64,000 nt of DNA from Lunularia cruciata (GCA_948567375.1 OX419756.1:56336552-56400551), one strand, 5' to 3'. Counted from the first letter of the stretch, positions 1-11,813 are shown. The notes: generated by a model from the letters alone, not told the origin. Numbers and translations: made by a program.

Positions 1-590
1 AGAAACTATATAAACAATTTTAATCACCAAAAAATGAATATAATATTATAAATAATCAAAATTCACTCCACCATTATGTAAGATCAAACTCAAATCCCAA
101 TGTAAAGTCCTAAACTACATATGACTCTTCCAACCCTAGCTCCAAATCTTTAACTAGACTTTGCTCATCTCAAACCAACATCCCCAACTAGGCCCAATTC
201 CATTAATTCCAACCTAGTCTTTATCTAGACTAGATTGCTAATCCCGACCTACTTTACTCCACTAAAAAAGTCTCCAATAATTGGAAGTTGAATTTCTCAA
301 CTTGACTTTCCAAACTTGAGTCTTGAGTCCCCAACTCCACCACACTACTTGATCTTAGCAAAAAATCCCTTGCATTGGCCTAAAATTTCTCCAATATTAT
401 TATTTTATTTTATTGTATGTAAGTTATTCATTATTCTCAAATCATAATGATTAAAAAAGTAAAACATCACCTTCAACACAAGAGCTATTTCTATCCGCAT
501 GAAGTTTTGTTCTTGCCAAACCATGTCCTTGTCATAAAATTGTTCCCATCATCTTAGATGGTCCTTGTCATCTTGTGAGATGTCTTTGCC
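1..590. other. AT-rich flank without a recognised gene
   Basis: I see no open frame of useful length and no motif of a known family here. The sequence is A/T-rich and may be flank, or an unrecognisable part of elements E or F. From about position 595 it becomes similar to the reverse complement of about 5090-5200 (element F), which marks where element E can first be recognised. Confidence 0.5.
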
Positions 591-977
591 AAGTTGTCCT
601 CATCACAAGTGGTACCTTGGAAGAACTTGAGAAAAACTCAAAGAACAAGCCTTGTGCTTGATTGATAAGGAGAATGTGCATATGTCTTGCTTGAATTATG
701 TGGCTATCATGAAGAGAAATTGAGAGCTTATTTCTTTTAAGAATATTTTCTTAGTGGGATAGCTCACTCATATTGCTTGAAATTTCAAGACCTTATTGAG
801 AACCGTTTGGATCAAGTCAATTCCACATGGAGGATCTGAGGAGGACCAAAATTCTTATCAAGCAATGGTTGATCAAATAGTCCAAGAGTTTTTAGATGTG
901 TTTCTAGATGATCTACCAAAGCAATTATCCTTTGATTGTGGTATGCACTTCAAGATTGAGTTATTACTAGGAAGTAC

Positions 978-1667
978 TATAACACCCATTTGTGCATGTG
1001 TGTGGTATTGTGATATTTAGCTTTGTATTACAAGTATTTTAGAGATATTATTTATATAGAGATAAAAGATGGTTCTACATTAGTCATGATTAGCTAAAGT
1101 TAGTCATAGCTAAGATAGTAGGGACCTTACTTTAGAGGAAGTGGAAAAGATGAGCACCACTATTTTGGATTTTAGGGTGTTGACTTGGTATTATTCTTAG
1201 GTGTTTAGCTTTGAGAAGAGTTGAGAACTCTTGGGCTCAAAAGCCTTTTTGTTTTGGATTCTTTCTATAATCCAAGGATAGCGCATGTGAAAGAATCCTT
1301 GACTTAGTGGTTGGGTCAAGATAAGATCACATGTTAGTGGAATATGCCCATGTGAATGGATATTCCTTTCTACTTTTTGACTTTACTTGACTTTGAGTCT
1401 AGTAACTTGAGTTACTACAGTAATTAGTAACTTTAGTGCATAACTATTTCACAAGTATATAAACAAGGGGTGAGGAGGCACTTATCATCCTTTCATTTGC
1501 AACTATATCTCTCTCATTGAATTCTCTAGTGAGCAATGTCTTGGGTCTTGGAGTGTAAGCCTTGGAGGAGTATGATGGAGTTGGGGTTCCTTGCCTTCTT
1601 AGTCCATGGTGTGCTACCATAAAAGCCATCAAAGGTTCATCTTGAGTGAGAGACAAGTTGGTTCACA
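978..1667 (+). repeat. Solo LTR of the element A family
   Basis: This 690-bp block is the reverse complement of the two LTRs of element A (9330-9977 and 21033-21723), so it reads in + orientation. It runs from TATAACACCC (expected TGTAACACCC, first dinucleotide decayed) to GGTTCACA. It is bounded by the direct repeat GTAC (974-977 and 1668-1671), and no internal element sequence is attached. It is therefore a solo LTR left by LTR-LTR recombination, or an equivalent loss. It interrupts the RT of element E, so it arrived after E. Confidence 0.88.
1456..1463 (+). promoter_or_regulatory. TATA box of the A-family LTR
   Basis: TATATAAA lies about two thirds into the solo LTR and is kept in reverse orientation in both LTRs of element A. 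Its place fits the U3 core promoter, with transcription expected to start about 30 bases downstream. The assignment rests on motif and position only. Confidence 0.55.
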
Positions 1668-4463
1668 GTACTCTAGTGAGTAGACCAATCTATAAACTCT
1701 CACCAAAGGAGTTGGATGAGCTTTGAACAACACTGATAGATTTGTTGGAGAAGGATTTCATATGACATAATACATCTTCTTGAGGAGCACCAATACCATT
1801 TGTTCCAAAGAAGGATAGATGACTTTACTTTTGTATTCATTATCATGGCCTCAATAAACAAACAATGAAGAATGCATATCCCTTACCTTGAATTGATGAC
1901 TTGCTTGATCAATTGAGTGGAGCACAATGCTTTTCCAAGTTGGATCTCTAAAGTGGCTACTGGCAAATTCCCATTGATAAAGAAGATGTGCAAAAGATTA
2001 CCTTCCGTGCAAAGTATAAGCATTTTGAGTAGAGAGTTTTGCCTTTTGGGCTCATTAATGCTCCAACAATCTTCATAGATCAGATGCATCAAGTGTTGGA
2101 TAGGCTATTGGATTGGTACATGGTGGTGTTCTTGGATGACATTTTAACCTATAGCAAGATAAAGGTAGAACATGCAAATCATACATGAGAAGCCCTAAGA
2201 TGACTATGTCAGTGCGAGTTTTACTATAAGAAGTCAAAGTGTGCCTTTTGGTGGAAGAAAATTACCTTCTTGGATCACAAGATCTCATCAGAGGGAATCA
2301 AGATGTAAGAAGAGAAAATCAAGGTTATTATTGATTGGTTTACTCCAAAAGATGCTACAAAAGTATAGACATTTAATGGATTGGCAAGTATTATCAATAG
2401 TTCATCTACTATTATGCTCATGTGGCCACACCATTGATTGACCTCTTGGAGAAGAACTCAAGCTTTCAATGGACCACCAAGCACAAAGAAGCATTCTAAA
2501 GTCAATACATATGGTGTCTTCAAGACCCATTCTTCAACCATATGACCTTCAACTAATGTATGTGGTTGATTTTGATTTTGATTTTAACTTTATGATTGGG
2601 GCCATGTTGCAGCAAGACTTCCCAATGGGTTCCCATTGCCTTTTATGTCTTGCCAACTAAATACCACAAAAACGAATTACTCTATTTGAAATCAAGAAAA
2701 ACTAGCAATGATACATACCACCAATATATGGAGGCATTATCTCTTAGGGAAACAAGTAATCATGCAAATTGATCAAAAATCCTTGTTGCAGACATTACAT
2801 TTCAAACACATGAAGAGTTGACATCATCAATGGAAGAACAACTCAATTTTTTGACATCAAACTTGAATACAAACCTGGTTGGTTCCAAGTCATCTCTAAT
2901 GCCCTATCACTATGAACTAATTTGAAGTCTCTTCCTCTCACTACAATAGCAATTATGATGATGTCAATCGATCCAAAAGCCCAAATTGAGTTTAGAATAA
3001 TACAACAAGATCCCTTCTTTTAGATAGTTTAGGGTCTTTCAACATTCAACAAGGAATACAACACTTCTCCTTCAAGGAAGGCCTTCTATTTTATGAGAAT
3101 TAGATCTATATCCTAGCCAAGGGTGATCTCCGACTTGTGCACCTTCAAGAAGCCCATGACTTACCAATCATTGGTCACATGGGTGTGGACAAGACCTTGG
3201 GTACCCTCCAATGCCAATGGTGGTGGACCAACATGGCACAAGATATTCAAGAGTTTGTTTGATCTTGTGAGAGCTACCAATGCTACAAGGCTAGCAACTT
3301 GAAACCAAGTGGACTCCTTCAACCACCCCCTATCCCATCTGCTTGATGGGAACATGTGCGCTTAAATCTCATCATATCATTGCCTAAGACAATGATATGA
3401 AAGGCAAATGACAAAGCAAGGTCACATAAAAAGTGTGGTGTTTGTGGATAAACTTAGTAAGCAAATCTATTTGGCACCAACCTTTGATATAGTGGATGTT
3501 CCAACATTGGTGTAGATCTACTTTGACAATGTCTTCAAGCATCATGCAATATTTGTATGCTCATCTCTGATTGTGATCCTTGATTCAATGGAAAATTTTG
3601 GCAAGTACTCTTCCAAATACTCAGCACCAAGCTTGCTTTGTCCATGACTTATCATCCTCAACCTGATGGACAAACCAAATTTGAAAATAACACCTTGGAA
3701 GATATACTTTGTGCCTTTGTTCACCATACCAATTAAGATGAATATCTTGTAATTGTTGAGTTTACATACAATAACTCCAAATAAGCAAGCATTAGATTCT
3801 CTCCTTTCTTCCTTAATTTTGGCCAAGACTCACTTGTTCTAGTTTTCCTGCTTGCTCTTCCTCCATCTCATGTCCCTCATACTTCTACCTTCTTGACCAC
3901 TTTATGCCAATCCCTCCAACAAGCCAAATCTCATCTACTTGTTGCTCATAATCATCAAAAACAATATGCAGACCATCATCATTGTGATCTCACCTTAAGG
4001 TCATGCTCTCCTCTAGTAAGCTACCTCTCCCAATTGAAACCCAAGTCTATAAAATTTCTCTTAATTCAATAGGACCCTTTGATGTCACCTAAATCATTTC
4101 TCTTGTTGCTTCTTGACTTACCTTGCCTTATTGTATGTGCATCCGCCTTGTCATATGTGCATCTATGTTGTCTTTCATGTTTCCACGTTGAAATATTTTG
4201 TTCCTAACCCATCTTCTTTCTCCTCTTGTGTCCAACCTCCTCTTCCTCCCATCCCTATCAATGATCATGAGGATTATGAAGTTGATTGTTTCCTTTCACG
4301 TTGCCACATTCAATGAGATCACCAACAACATATAGAGTACAAAGTCCTCTAGAAAGAGTATCCATTTCATGATGCCACTTGGAACCTCTTTCTCAACTCT
4401 AGAATGCACAATTAGCCATCCAATAGTTTGAAGCTTCAATGGTGACAAGGACATCACCAACTA

Positions 4464-4477
4464 GTGATGGGGGAATA
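4464..4477 (+). other. Polypurine tract of element E
   Basis: The purine-rich run GTGATGGGGGAATA directly precedes the TGTAACA start of the 3' LTR. This is the position and composition of the plus-strand primer of LTR retrotransposons. Confidence 0.7.
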
Positions 4478-4929
4478 TGTAACAATATAGAGTTTACTGA
4501 CAAGTTAGTCAAGGTTAAAAAAAGTAGCAAATTTTCCAAATTAGCCTAGAATATTCTAGGAGCATCTAAGAAGCTACTTGGTACCTTCCAATTATTGGGT
4601 AATGTGCATGCCAAGTGGTGATTTCTAGGAAGAAGCTTCTAAGGAAGTTCCCAAACTAACTTAGCTTGCATCCCAAGTAGGTAGCTTCTAGAAGGAAGCT
4701 TTTTGGGAAGCTTCCAACTAGCTTAGCTTGCATACAAGAAGACGGCTTCTAGAAAGAATCTTCTTGAGCAGCTCCTCAAGAGCCTTGTATGTTCTCTATA
4801 AATACTAAAGCCCAAGCTCATGCTAGGCATTTGGAGTTGAATGAGTGAAACTCATTCAAGTATCTCAATATGATCTTCCATTGTGATATTCCATTATTCT
4901 ATTTCTCTCCTTGAGCTTGATCTTTTACA
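4478..4929 (+). repeat. 3' LTR of element E
   Basis: This 452-bp LTR starts TGTAACAATATAGAG and ends CTTTTACA. It is recognised by its polypurine tract and by related copies at 46488-46895 (408 bp) and 7867-8022 (fragment, reverse). U3 holds several imperfect direct repeats of about 55 bp rich in the palindrome GAAGCTTC and in TTCtaGAA-type blocks. GAAtcTTCttGAG at 4756-4768 resembles a heat-shock element. A TATA box (TATAAATA) follows at 4797-4804. Confidence 0.82.
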
Positions 4930-6289
4930 TGATATGTCAAAGTGTTGGTCAGCACAATTCTCTTGGACATTGGACAAATAGTTCAAAATGTCCATTATAT
5001 CAACAAAATGAGAATAGAGTTATATATGTAATTGTCACCAATGGATTTATATTAAGACTTACATTGAGACATGGTCTATGGTTTACTTGTACATGGTTTT
5101 CTTCATCAACAAAGCACAAGACTTGTTCTTTGAGTTATTCTCATATTCTTCCCATGAGTTCTTCCAAGGTACCACTTGTGGCTTGAAAGTGAAAGATTGA
5201 TCAACAACATAAAGAATTAGAGGCAACCAAAAAGAAGATAAAAACCTTGTCTAAGCTTAAGTTTGCAAAGTAAACCTATTGTTTGACTCCATGGAGAGTA
5301 AATCTATTTCTCTACTCCATGGAAACTTCATAAAGCTTGTTTTGATTTTGCAAATGTCCAAGTTTTCAATGTCATAAATGCATCTAGTGTGTCTTGATTG
5401 ATGTAGATTTTATACATTATGGAATGAAATTCCAAGAATTCTTGAAACCCATGTTGAGGACTAACACCCCTTCCAACCTTGGGGTGGGAAATTTTTTGTG
5501 AGATTATATCATGGTAGGTCATGGTGGTGTAGATTGAAGATTTTTGTGAGGGAATAGAAACCAACCCACAAGATGAACACTCACTCAATTGATAATCTTT
5601 AGACTCTGTTGGTCTCCTTGAATCAAGAATCTTTAGACCCAATATTGCCTTCTTTCTTAGCTTATAGATTCAAATAAATGGGGGTAAGAGTTAGAAGTTC
5701 AAGATAATTGGACTCTTTTCTTCTCTAATTAAACCCCCAAAATCCCATTTGAATCTTAAGTCTTCGGTGGATTTTCTAGAATTAAATCAAGATTCAAAAG
5801 GAGATATTATTTTGTGAGATAGAGAAGGTCTTTTTGGAGAAATTTATTTGTGCACCCTTGCATGTTTGCAATAACTCAGTTGACCGTATCCACAAAAGGT
5901 TATTGCAATATGAATTGTGCAACGATCAATAATGTTGAGCTATATTTCTTCTCTCAATGTTTCATAACTAGAAGCTCCCAAGCATTGGTATGTTTGCATG
6001 ATGAAATCTTGCAAAGATTGGTTTTCATTCAAGATGGTTATGATTGTGGTCTTGTCAAGTAATATGCTCTTGTAGTTATTATTGTTGTGCATAGATTAAT
6101 GATTGGTTGCAAATGATCCAACTTTTGGCTATAGTTTTTTGCATTGCAAGGAACTAAAACTCCAACAAGGATTCTACTTTTCTCTCCCAAAGCTTGCTTT
6201 ATGGTTACTTTCTTGACAAAATTTTCATTTTGGGACTGATTATTCTTAGAAGTCTTATCCAAAGGTGCCAAATAACTTAATCAGAAATT

Positions 6290-7100
6290 TCTACCTTGGT
6301 ATCATACTTGAATTTGTTATCAATTCTAACCAAATTGAACCTTATGACTTTCAAGCCAAGGTAGACCTAGAATGATATGATAATGTAGAGGTGCTACTAT
6401 AAACCTCATACATTCTAAATACACTTTCCCAATCTTGAACATAATAGAATGTGAAAAACAAAATGCAAAACCCTTTCTACCATCCACTATCATCAATGTA
6501 CTTCTAATTACTGGGTTGATATGAATACTTAATTACATTGCTTATTGCATGGACATGCAATTCTTTGAACTTCCAAAATCCACCAAAACCACAATCAAAT
6601 CTTATACTTTGTAAGTAAAGCAAGCTTGCATAAGCCAAGCCTTCAATCCCATTGGAACTAATCAAGTTTCCAATAGGTGGCTCAAATTCTCCTATTGGTA
6701 TTCCTTGTTTCATTGATCATTATGCTCCACAAACTCCATCTAGGCAATTTGTTGAATTTGCTCATTCTTGAGTGGACATTCAACAATTTTATATCCAATT
6801 TGATGATAATAAAAACAACCAACATTTTATCATAATCTTTCTCTTTATGTAATGCCAAGTGGTCTCCATTGGATGACATCAATTTGCATTTGTGCCGGCT
6901 TCTCCACCTATATGTAGTGTATTGGTAGGTTTTATGGAGGTTGAGGTCAAGGCAAAGTTGTTGCAACCAAGAAATCAAAGTGCTCAACCAATTGCATGGT
7001 TTCCTTCAAGTATTTTGGCTCTCATATAGTGACCTTTAATTCTGTTTATGATTTCAAGCGCCTCACAAATTGATCTAGAGTTTCACCTTCCAATATATCT
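6290..7100 (-). pseudogene. Element F gag zinc knuckle and protease relic
   Basis: On the - strand around 6785-6840 one frame reads CFYYHQIGYKIVEC. This is a retroviral-type zinc knuckle spacing (C-x2-C-x4-H-x4-C) in which the second Cys and the His have both become Tyr. Further along, at about 6350-6385, the - strand encodes LGLPWLE, the conserved end of the aspartic protease fold in plant Ty3/gypsy elements. Frames are broken between the two. The product would have been the capsid/nucleocapsid and protease part of the polyprotein. Confidence 0.6.
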
Positions 7101-7850
7101 AGAATTTGCATGATGATGTTCTGGAATTATATGATGTAGCTTATTATAGAGCCAATCTGCTTCAAATTTGCCAACCTACCAACCTATCTCCTGCAACTCC
7201 TGTGGCATTTAGAGCTTGAAATTGATCAATTATTGCACTCTTGAGTTCTACCATATCCAGATTGGTGTAAAAAATTTCCATTCAGCTTGCTCCACTCGGA
7301 TTCACCACCATAGCTTTACTACTCCATCAAATTGGCTGGAAGCCAAGAGAATCTATTTTTGTTCGTCTTGAAGATTTGTAGATTTGAAATAATGTTTGTA
7401 GTCAAACACAAAGTTCTCCATTGCACCCCAAGAGATTCTTACCTTCAAATGCCTTGGGCTTCAAAAATCAGATTTGCTCTTCCCCTTCTCAAAATAGTGC
7501 TATCTTTACATGCTCTTGTTGTTTATGATCTTGTTCTTCCAACAATCAAGTAAGGCGCTCAATTTGTAGCTACATGGTAATGATAACCTTAGGCATTGCC
7601 ACTATGATTACTACTCTATCAAACTATCTATAGTTGATTTAATTTAACACATAACATGTCAACTATTCTCCATAAGTTACAATTAGAAGTACCGAGGGTT
7701 CATTAGACAAGGTGATCGTATTCAAAAAAATTACCCAAAGTCTGAGATGATGAACTAAGTGAAATGATGCTTGTGTAGCACATGGACATGAAAATCCCAT
7801 TGGTTTAGCAGAACTGGATATGATGGTCCATAAATTCCATCCATCCCATT

Positions 7851-7866
7851 CTTGCCCTGATGCCTA
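7851..7866 (-). other. Primer-binding site of element F
   Basis: Just inside the LTR edge the - strand reads TAGGCATCAGGGCAAG, a worn match to the TGGTATCAGAGC primer site used by initiator-Met tRNA in plant chromoviruses. This fixes the LTR to its right as a 5' LTR. Confidence 0.6.
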
Positions 7867-8022
7867 TGTAAAAGACCAAGACCAAGGAGAGAAATAGGAG
7901 AATGGAAGATAAGAGTGGAAGATCACAATGAGACACTTGGATGAATGAAACTCCAAATGCCTAGCATGAGCTTAGGCTTAGGTATTTATAAGGAGCATAC
8001 ATGGCTCTTAAGAAGCTTCCTA
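7867..8022 (-). repeat. 5' LTR fragment of element F (E family)
   Basis: The reverse complement matches the last ~160 bp of the 4478-4929 LTR, including the TATA region (CCTTATAAATACC) and the leader. Similarity stops near 8022, so U3 is missing. Confidence 0.7.
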
Positions 8023-8159
8023 AAGCCAATGTCATTGGGAAAATAACCTACATGTTGTGTTAGTGCTATTTGGTGTTAGTTCTTTTCATGTTACAATAAG
8101 CTCAAGTGATTTTTTTTATGTTGCTGTAAGCCCTAGTATTTTTTATGTCACTAGCAGCA
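8023..8159. other. Short unassigned spacer
   Basis: It is T-rich and holds two imperfect copies of a ~40-bp phrase (ATGTTACAATAAGCTCAAGT... and ATGTTGCTGTAAGCCCTAGT...). I see no gene. Confidence 0.3.
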
Positions 8160-9329
8160 GCAAGGGGAGAATTCTCAATGGGGTTTTTGAGAAGATGGTT
8201 GGCCTAGACATACATAGAGGGAGAAAACACTCGGAGGAGAAAAAGCCTTCAGCCTGTATAGAGAAGAGGAGAGAATTCAAAGGAGAAAAGAAAAGACAGG
8301 ATTTGGCAGCCATTGGAGGGAGGCCTTCATTTGGTGTCAGCAGTTGGGATAGGACAAGTTGAGTCAGCTGAAGTTGGAGGAGATCCCAAAAAGGTGCCAT
8401 GCAAGGAGAAGACTTTTTGGAAGGAGAAGGGAAAAAAAAGGAAAGAGGAGGACTTCGCACCCGGAGGAAGGAAACCTTCATTCAATATCAGCCGTGGGAC
8501 AAGACAAGAAGAAGAGTAAACTAAACTCCCGGAAGGTTTTTTGGGGATAGAAGAGGGAAGAGAGAATTTTCTCAAAGGAGAGCTTTTGTGATAGAGGAGG
8601 GATATCAAAGGACAAAAGGAGAACATAATGAAGAGAGAGAAGGGATTTTTTAGGGAGTTCAGGAAAGGAATACAGGAAGAGTATCAAAAGGAGAGAAGAG
8701 GAAAGAGTTATGGAAGAAGAAAGTATAAGAGAGGATTTTTGAGAAGAGGGTTGGACCAAGATAGTAGATTTGTGAGGAGGATTTTTTTGCAGGAAGACAA
8801 ATTCTGGAAGGAAGAAACTCTAAAGGAAGTTTCTTTTTGTAGGACAATGAAGATTTGAAGAAGAGGGGTTTTGTGGAATAGGTAAGAGAAATTTCTCAAA
8901 GGGTTTTGACAAAAAGAGTGAATTATTGTAGGGTTTTGTAGGGAAAATTCTCAAGGAGAAGGACTGAGGGTTTTGGACAAGGAGGAGAGAGGAGAAGAAC
9001 AAGAGAAATGTTGAGAGCTTCTTGGGAAAATTGTGACATATTGAAGCAAGACAAAAGAGAGAACATAAAGAAGAAGGTTTGGACAGAAGAGAGGATTTGA
9101 AGGAGCAAGGACTAAAGACTGGACGGAGAGAACTATCTAAAGGAAAGAAGGGCTAGACAAGAGGAACTCTTGAAGGGGATTAGGGTCTGTTCAGGAAAGT
9201 TCTTGTGAGGGAATAGGTTTTGACAGGAGAAAGCTTTTTAGAGGTTTGGTGACAGAGGAAGGAGAGGGAAGTAAGATTAGACAGAATAGAGTGTTGGCAG
9301 GGCAGTGAGAACCAAAGGTAGGTTTGGAC
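8160..9329 (+). repeat. Purine-rich degenerate repeat tract
   Basis: About 1.17 kb of the + strand is strongly biased to G and A, with recurring variants of GAGAATTCTCAAAGGAGAG (for example near 8270, 8563, 8886 and 8942) and of GGGTTTTGGACA. It looks like a worn tandem array. The long open frames on both strands come from the base bias and overlap each other, so I do not call a protein. Several LTR elements carry a purine-rich untranslated leader in sense orientation, and this could be such a leader. It ends at the left LTR of element A. Confidence 0.55.
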
Positions 9330-9977
9330 TGTGAGCCGGCCTATCTCTCACTCAAGATAAACCTCTGATGGCTTTTATGGTAGCACATCGTGGACTAAGA
9401 AGGCAAGGAACCACAGCTTCATCATACTCCTCCAAGGCTAACACTCCAAGACTCAAGACATTGCTCACTAGAGAACTCAATGAGAGAGAGATAGTTTCAA
9501 ATGAAAGCATGATGAGTACCTCCTCACCCCTAGTTTATATACGTGTGAAATAGTTGTGCACCAATGTTATTAATTATTGGAGTAACTCAAGTTACTAGGC
9601 TAAAAGTCAAGTAAAGTCAACCATTAAGTCAAGGACTAAGCATGTGATTTTATCTTGACCCAACCATTAAGTCAAGGATTCCTTCACATGGGCTATCCTT
9701 GGACTAGAGAAGAATCCAAAACAAAAAGGCTTATGGGCCTAAGAGTTTTCAACTCTTTTCTCAAAGCTAAACACCTAGGAATAATACTAATTCAACACAC
9801 TAGAATTCAAAATAGTGGTACTCATCTTTTCCACTTCCTCTAAATTAAGGTCCCCACTATCTAAGCTATGACTAATGTAGAACCATCCTTTATTTCTATA
9901 TAAATAATATCCCTCAAGTATTTGTAATACTAAGCTAAATATCATAATACCACACGCATTCACAAATGGGTGTTACA
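9330..9977 (-). repeat. 3' LTR of element A
   Basis: It runs TGTGAGCC to GTTACA on the + strand (648 bp). It differs from the partner LTR at 21033-21723 by scattered substitutions and lacks ~43 bp present there. By eye the pair has diverged on the order of ten percent, so the insertion is old. Confidence 0.88.
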
Positions 9978-9990
9978 TTTACCCCCGGAC
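9978..9990 (-). other. Polypurine tract of element A
   Basis: The - strand reads GTCCGGGGGTAAA immediately before TGTAACACCC of the 3' LTR, the expected plus-strand primer position. Confidence 0.7.
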
Positions 9991-9994
9991 TAAG

Positions 9995-11808
9995 TTTTCA
10001 CTTTGTCCTCAAAGTGAAGGTCTCTCTACCTTCTATGATACATCTTCAACTTATCATAGTTAATCCTATCAAAGTTTCTTCCTCTCAACTCCTTGAGTTC
10101 ATAAGTGTAATTGCCCCACACCTTCTCCACTATGAAAGGTCCAAAGTACTTAGGCAAAAACTTCTTTTGCACTCTCTTGAATCGAATGGAATCAAACAAC
10201 ATTAATCAATTACCTTCTTTGAAAGGCTCCACCTTCTTCTTGCCTTGCCTCTTGTCATAGCTCTCCTTTTGTTTCCTTTGGGCTTGCTCCACTTGAACCA
10301 TATCCACTACTCTTGCCCCTTCCAATTCCATGAGTTGATCCTTACTTGACTTCTCTACATCACCTCCTTGTGCTTTCTTCTCCTATGAATGCTTTGAAAG
10401 GTAGGAAGATCAAAGTGAATAGGTAAGGTAGACTCAATTCCATATACCAATTGAAATGGAGAATATTTGATGGAATTCTTTATGGTTGTCCTATGGGTAG
10501 TAGTCCTTCTTCATAACAACATTGAGCTTCTTGTAATCCACACATACCCGAAGCTTTCCATTCTTTTTCTTCACAATGACAATTGGAGACACCCATTCTG
10601 AATTCTCTACCTCAAAGAAAAATCCAGCCTCCTTGAGCTTATCAATCTCCTCCTTCACAACCAAAGATATTGGTGGGCTAATAGGATGTTGCTTTTGGCG
10701 GATTGGTCTTGCATGTGACTCCACCTCTATCTTGTGCTCCTCCAAGGTGACTTCCTTCAAATCCTTGTAATTGAAAGTAAACATATGGATGAACTTACGG
10801 AAAATCCCCTCAAATCTCACTTTCTACTCCTTGGTAACATTTGGGCTATACTTGAGGGTAGCTAACCTTCTCTCTACCTCCTCAAGTGTCAATGGTGATT
10901 TATCTGGGTCCTTCAAAACCTCTGGCTTAGGTGCAAAATCCAAAGCACACAAAGGATACACATCTAAATCAGATTCAGATTCATCCTCCTCCGTGGAAGT
11001 CTCCTCTTCCATGCTTGTGTCCACACTTGAAGCTCCTTCTTCAGAATCTAATTCTCAATAATCAGAAGATGGTGTATCTGAATATGAAGTGTTGGTGGTG
11101 TTAGTCATAAGAACTGTGACTCTATGGTTTGATGGCCCAATCTTCATGTACCCTTTGTGTCATCGATCAATTGTATGTGCTTCTCTCAACCATGGCCTCC
11201 CAAGAAGTAACCCATAGCTTGAATCCTTCAAGACTTGGAAAGTCATGAGATTTTGAACTCCCATAACTGAAACTACCACTTTATCCATCACCCCTACTGG
11301 TCGAACTTGTTGCTTGTTTGCCATGCTCACCACAAATGTTGAAGGTCTTGAGGGTATCATACCTAAATTTTTCATCAACCTTTTTGACATGGCATTTACT
11401 GCTGATCCTCCATCAACCAATGCATCCTTGATGTTGTGACCATTCACTCTCACATCAATCTTGGAGGCATATTCACAAGCCTCCCATGGTGTTGGCTTGG
11501 CATCCACCACCCCCATTGATATCGGAGCTTTTGTCTTCTTTTTCCTCTTGCTCCTTGTGGAACTCAAACCACCTCTAAGCTCTTTTCTCCATGTAGGGTT
11601 TAAAGCAATCAATTTGCCCATTGTGATTTTAGCCTTGTGGCTACCAACATCCTCCAACACATTGTAGTTCCACTATTGCTTTGAAATCAAGAAATCCTCT
11701 ATCCTCAACTTCTTCTTTGGAGTCTTTATTGTTGACGATGTTGAGGTGCGAGTGCTCCTAGAAGACATAGGAGTATCCTTGCTTGGAGTAAATCCTTGAG
11801 AAGAGTGA
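9995..11808 (-). pseudogene. Element A protease and RT start fused to integrase end
   Basis: From right to left on the - strand come: a basic linker; the protease (11160-11660) with ALVDGGSAVN, a DGG variant of the catalytic loop common in plant Ty3/gypsy elements, and LGRPWL; an acidic spacer (about 10824-11130, Glu/Asp/Ser rich); and the N-terminal RT (10491-10820) with EEIDKLKEAGF, SEWVSPIV and VCVDYKKLN. Right after the YYP of RT the frame continues into the end of an integrase (SPFQLVYGIE near 10440-10470, then FGPFIVEKV near 10120-10145). All RT catalytic residues, RNase H and the DDE core are absent. A few stops are present (for example next to 11673 and 11157). Confidence 0.8.
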
Positions 11809-11813
11809 ACATC
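11809..11813. repeat. Target-site duplication of element B, left copy
   Basis: ACATC here is repeated at 18362-18366. The two copies bracket element B exactly, which proves insertion of B into element A. Confidence 0.93.

Larger units (their letters stand above)
847..4400 (+). pseudogene. Element E pol relic (RT, RNase H, integrase, chromodomain)
   Basis: Translation of the + strand in shifting frames gives the standard Ty3/gypsy order. The RT approach (DVFLDDLPK-like) lies near 890-920. The RT active-site motif VVFLDDIL lies near 2128-2150, and RNase H peptides lie around 2550-2900. The integrase zinc-binding region (GHMGVDKTLG) is near 3173-3205 and integrase core peptides run to about 3800. 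At the end are FHVSTLKYFVP (near 4170-4205) and chromodomain-like residues DYEVDCFLSR and FHDATW (4270-4385). There are dozens of stops, many explained by C-to-T change of Gln or Arg codons, as expected for long-methylated plant repeats. It cannot make a protein. Removing the inserted LTR and one copy of its 4-bp flank restores the reading frame across 973-1672. Confidence 0.75.
591..4929 (+). mobile_element. Element E: decayed Ty3/gypsy chromovirus, 3' part
   Basis: This is the 3' part of an LTR retrotransposon on the + strand. In order one can follow the end of the protease/RT linker, reverse transcriptase, RNase H, integrase, a chromodomain trace, a polypurine tract and a 3' LTR (4478-4929). 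Gag and the 5' LTR are not visible, so they are lost or lie to the left of the window. Stop codons and frameshifts occur throughout, so it is a dead copy. A solo LTR of a different family (978-1667) splits the RT. The same LTR family recurs at 7867-8022 (reverse) and 46488-46895. The left boundary is approximate. Confidence 0.75.
4930..8022 (-). mobile_element. Element F: decayed E-family element, 5' part
   Basis: Read on the - strand this is the 5' part of an LTR retrotransposon: an LTR fragment (7867-8022), a primer-binding site, gag with a worn zinc knuckle, and protease/pol linker sequence down to about 5080, where it is similar to element E near 595-690. Its LTR belongs to the E family. 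Element E abuts it at 4929/4930 in opposite orientation. Either E inserted into F, or a rearranged pair is left. No frame is intact. Confidence 0.65.

Noticed and set aside
8143-9108. Several overlapping open frames on both strands of the purine-rich tract
   Set aside because: They overlap on opposite strands and consist of low-complexity Lys/Glu/Arg or Ser/Leu/Phe sequence, as expected from purine bias rather than coding.
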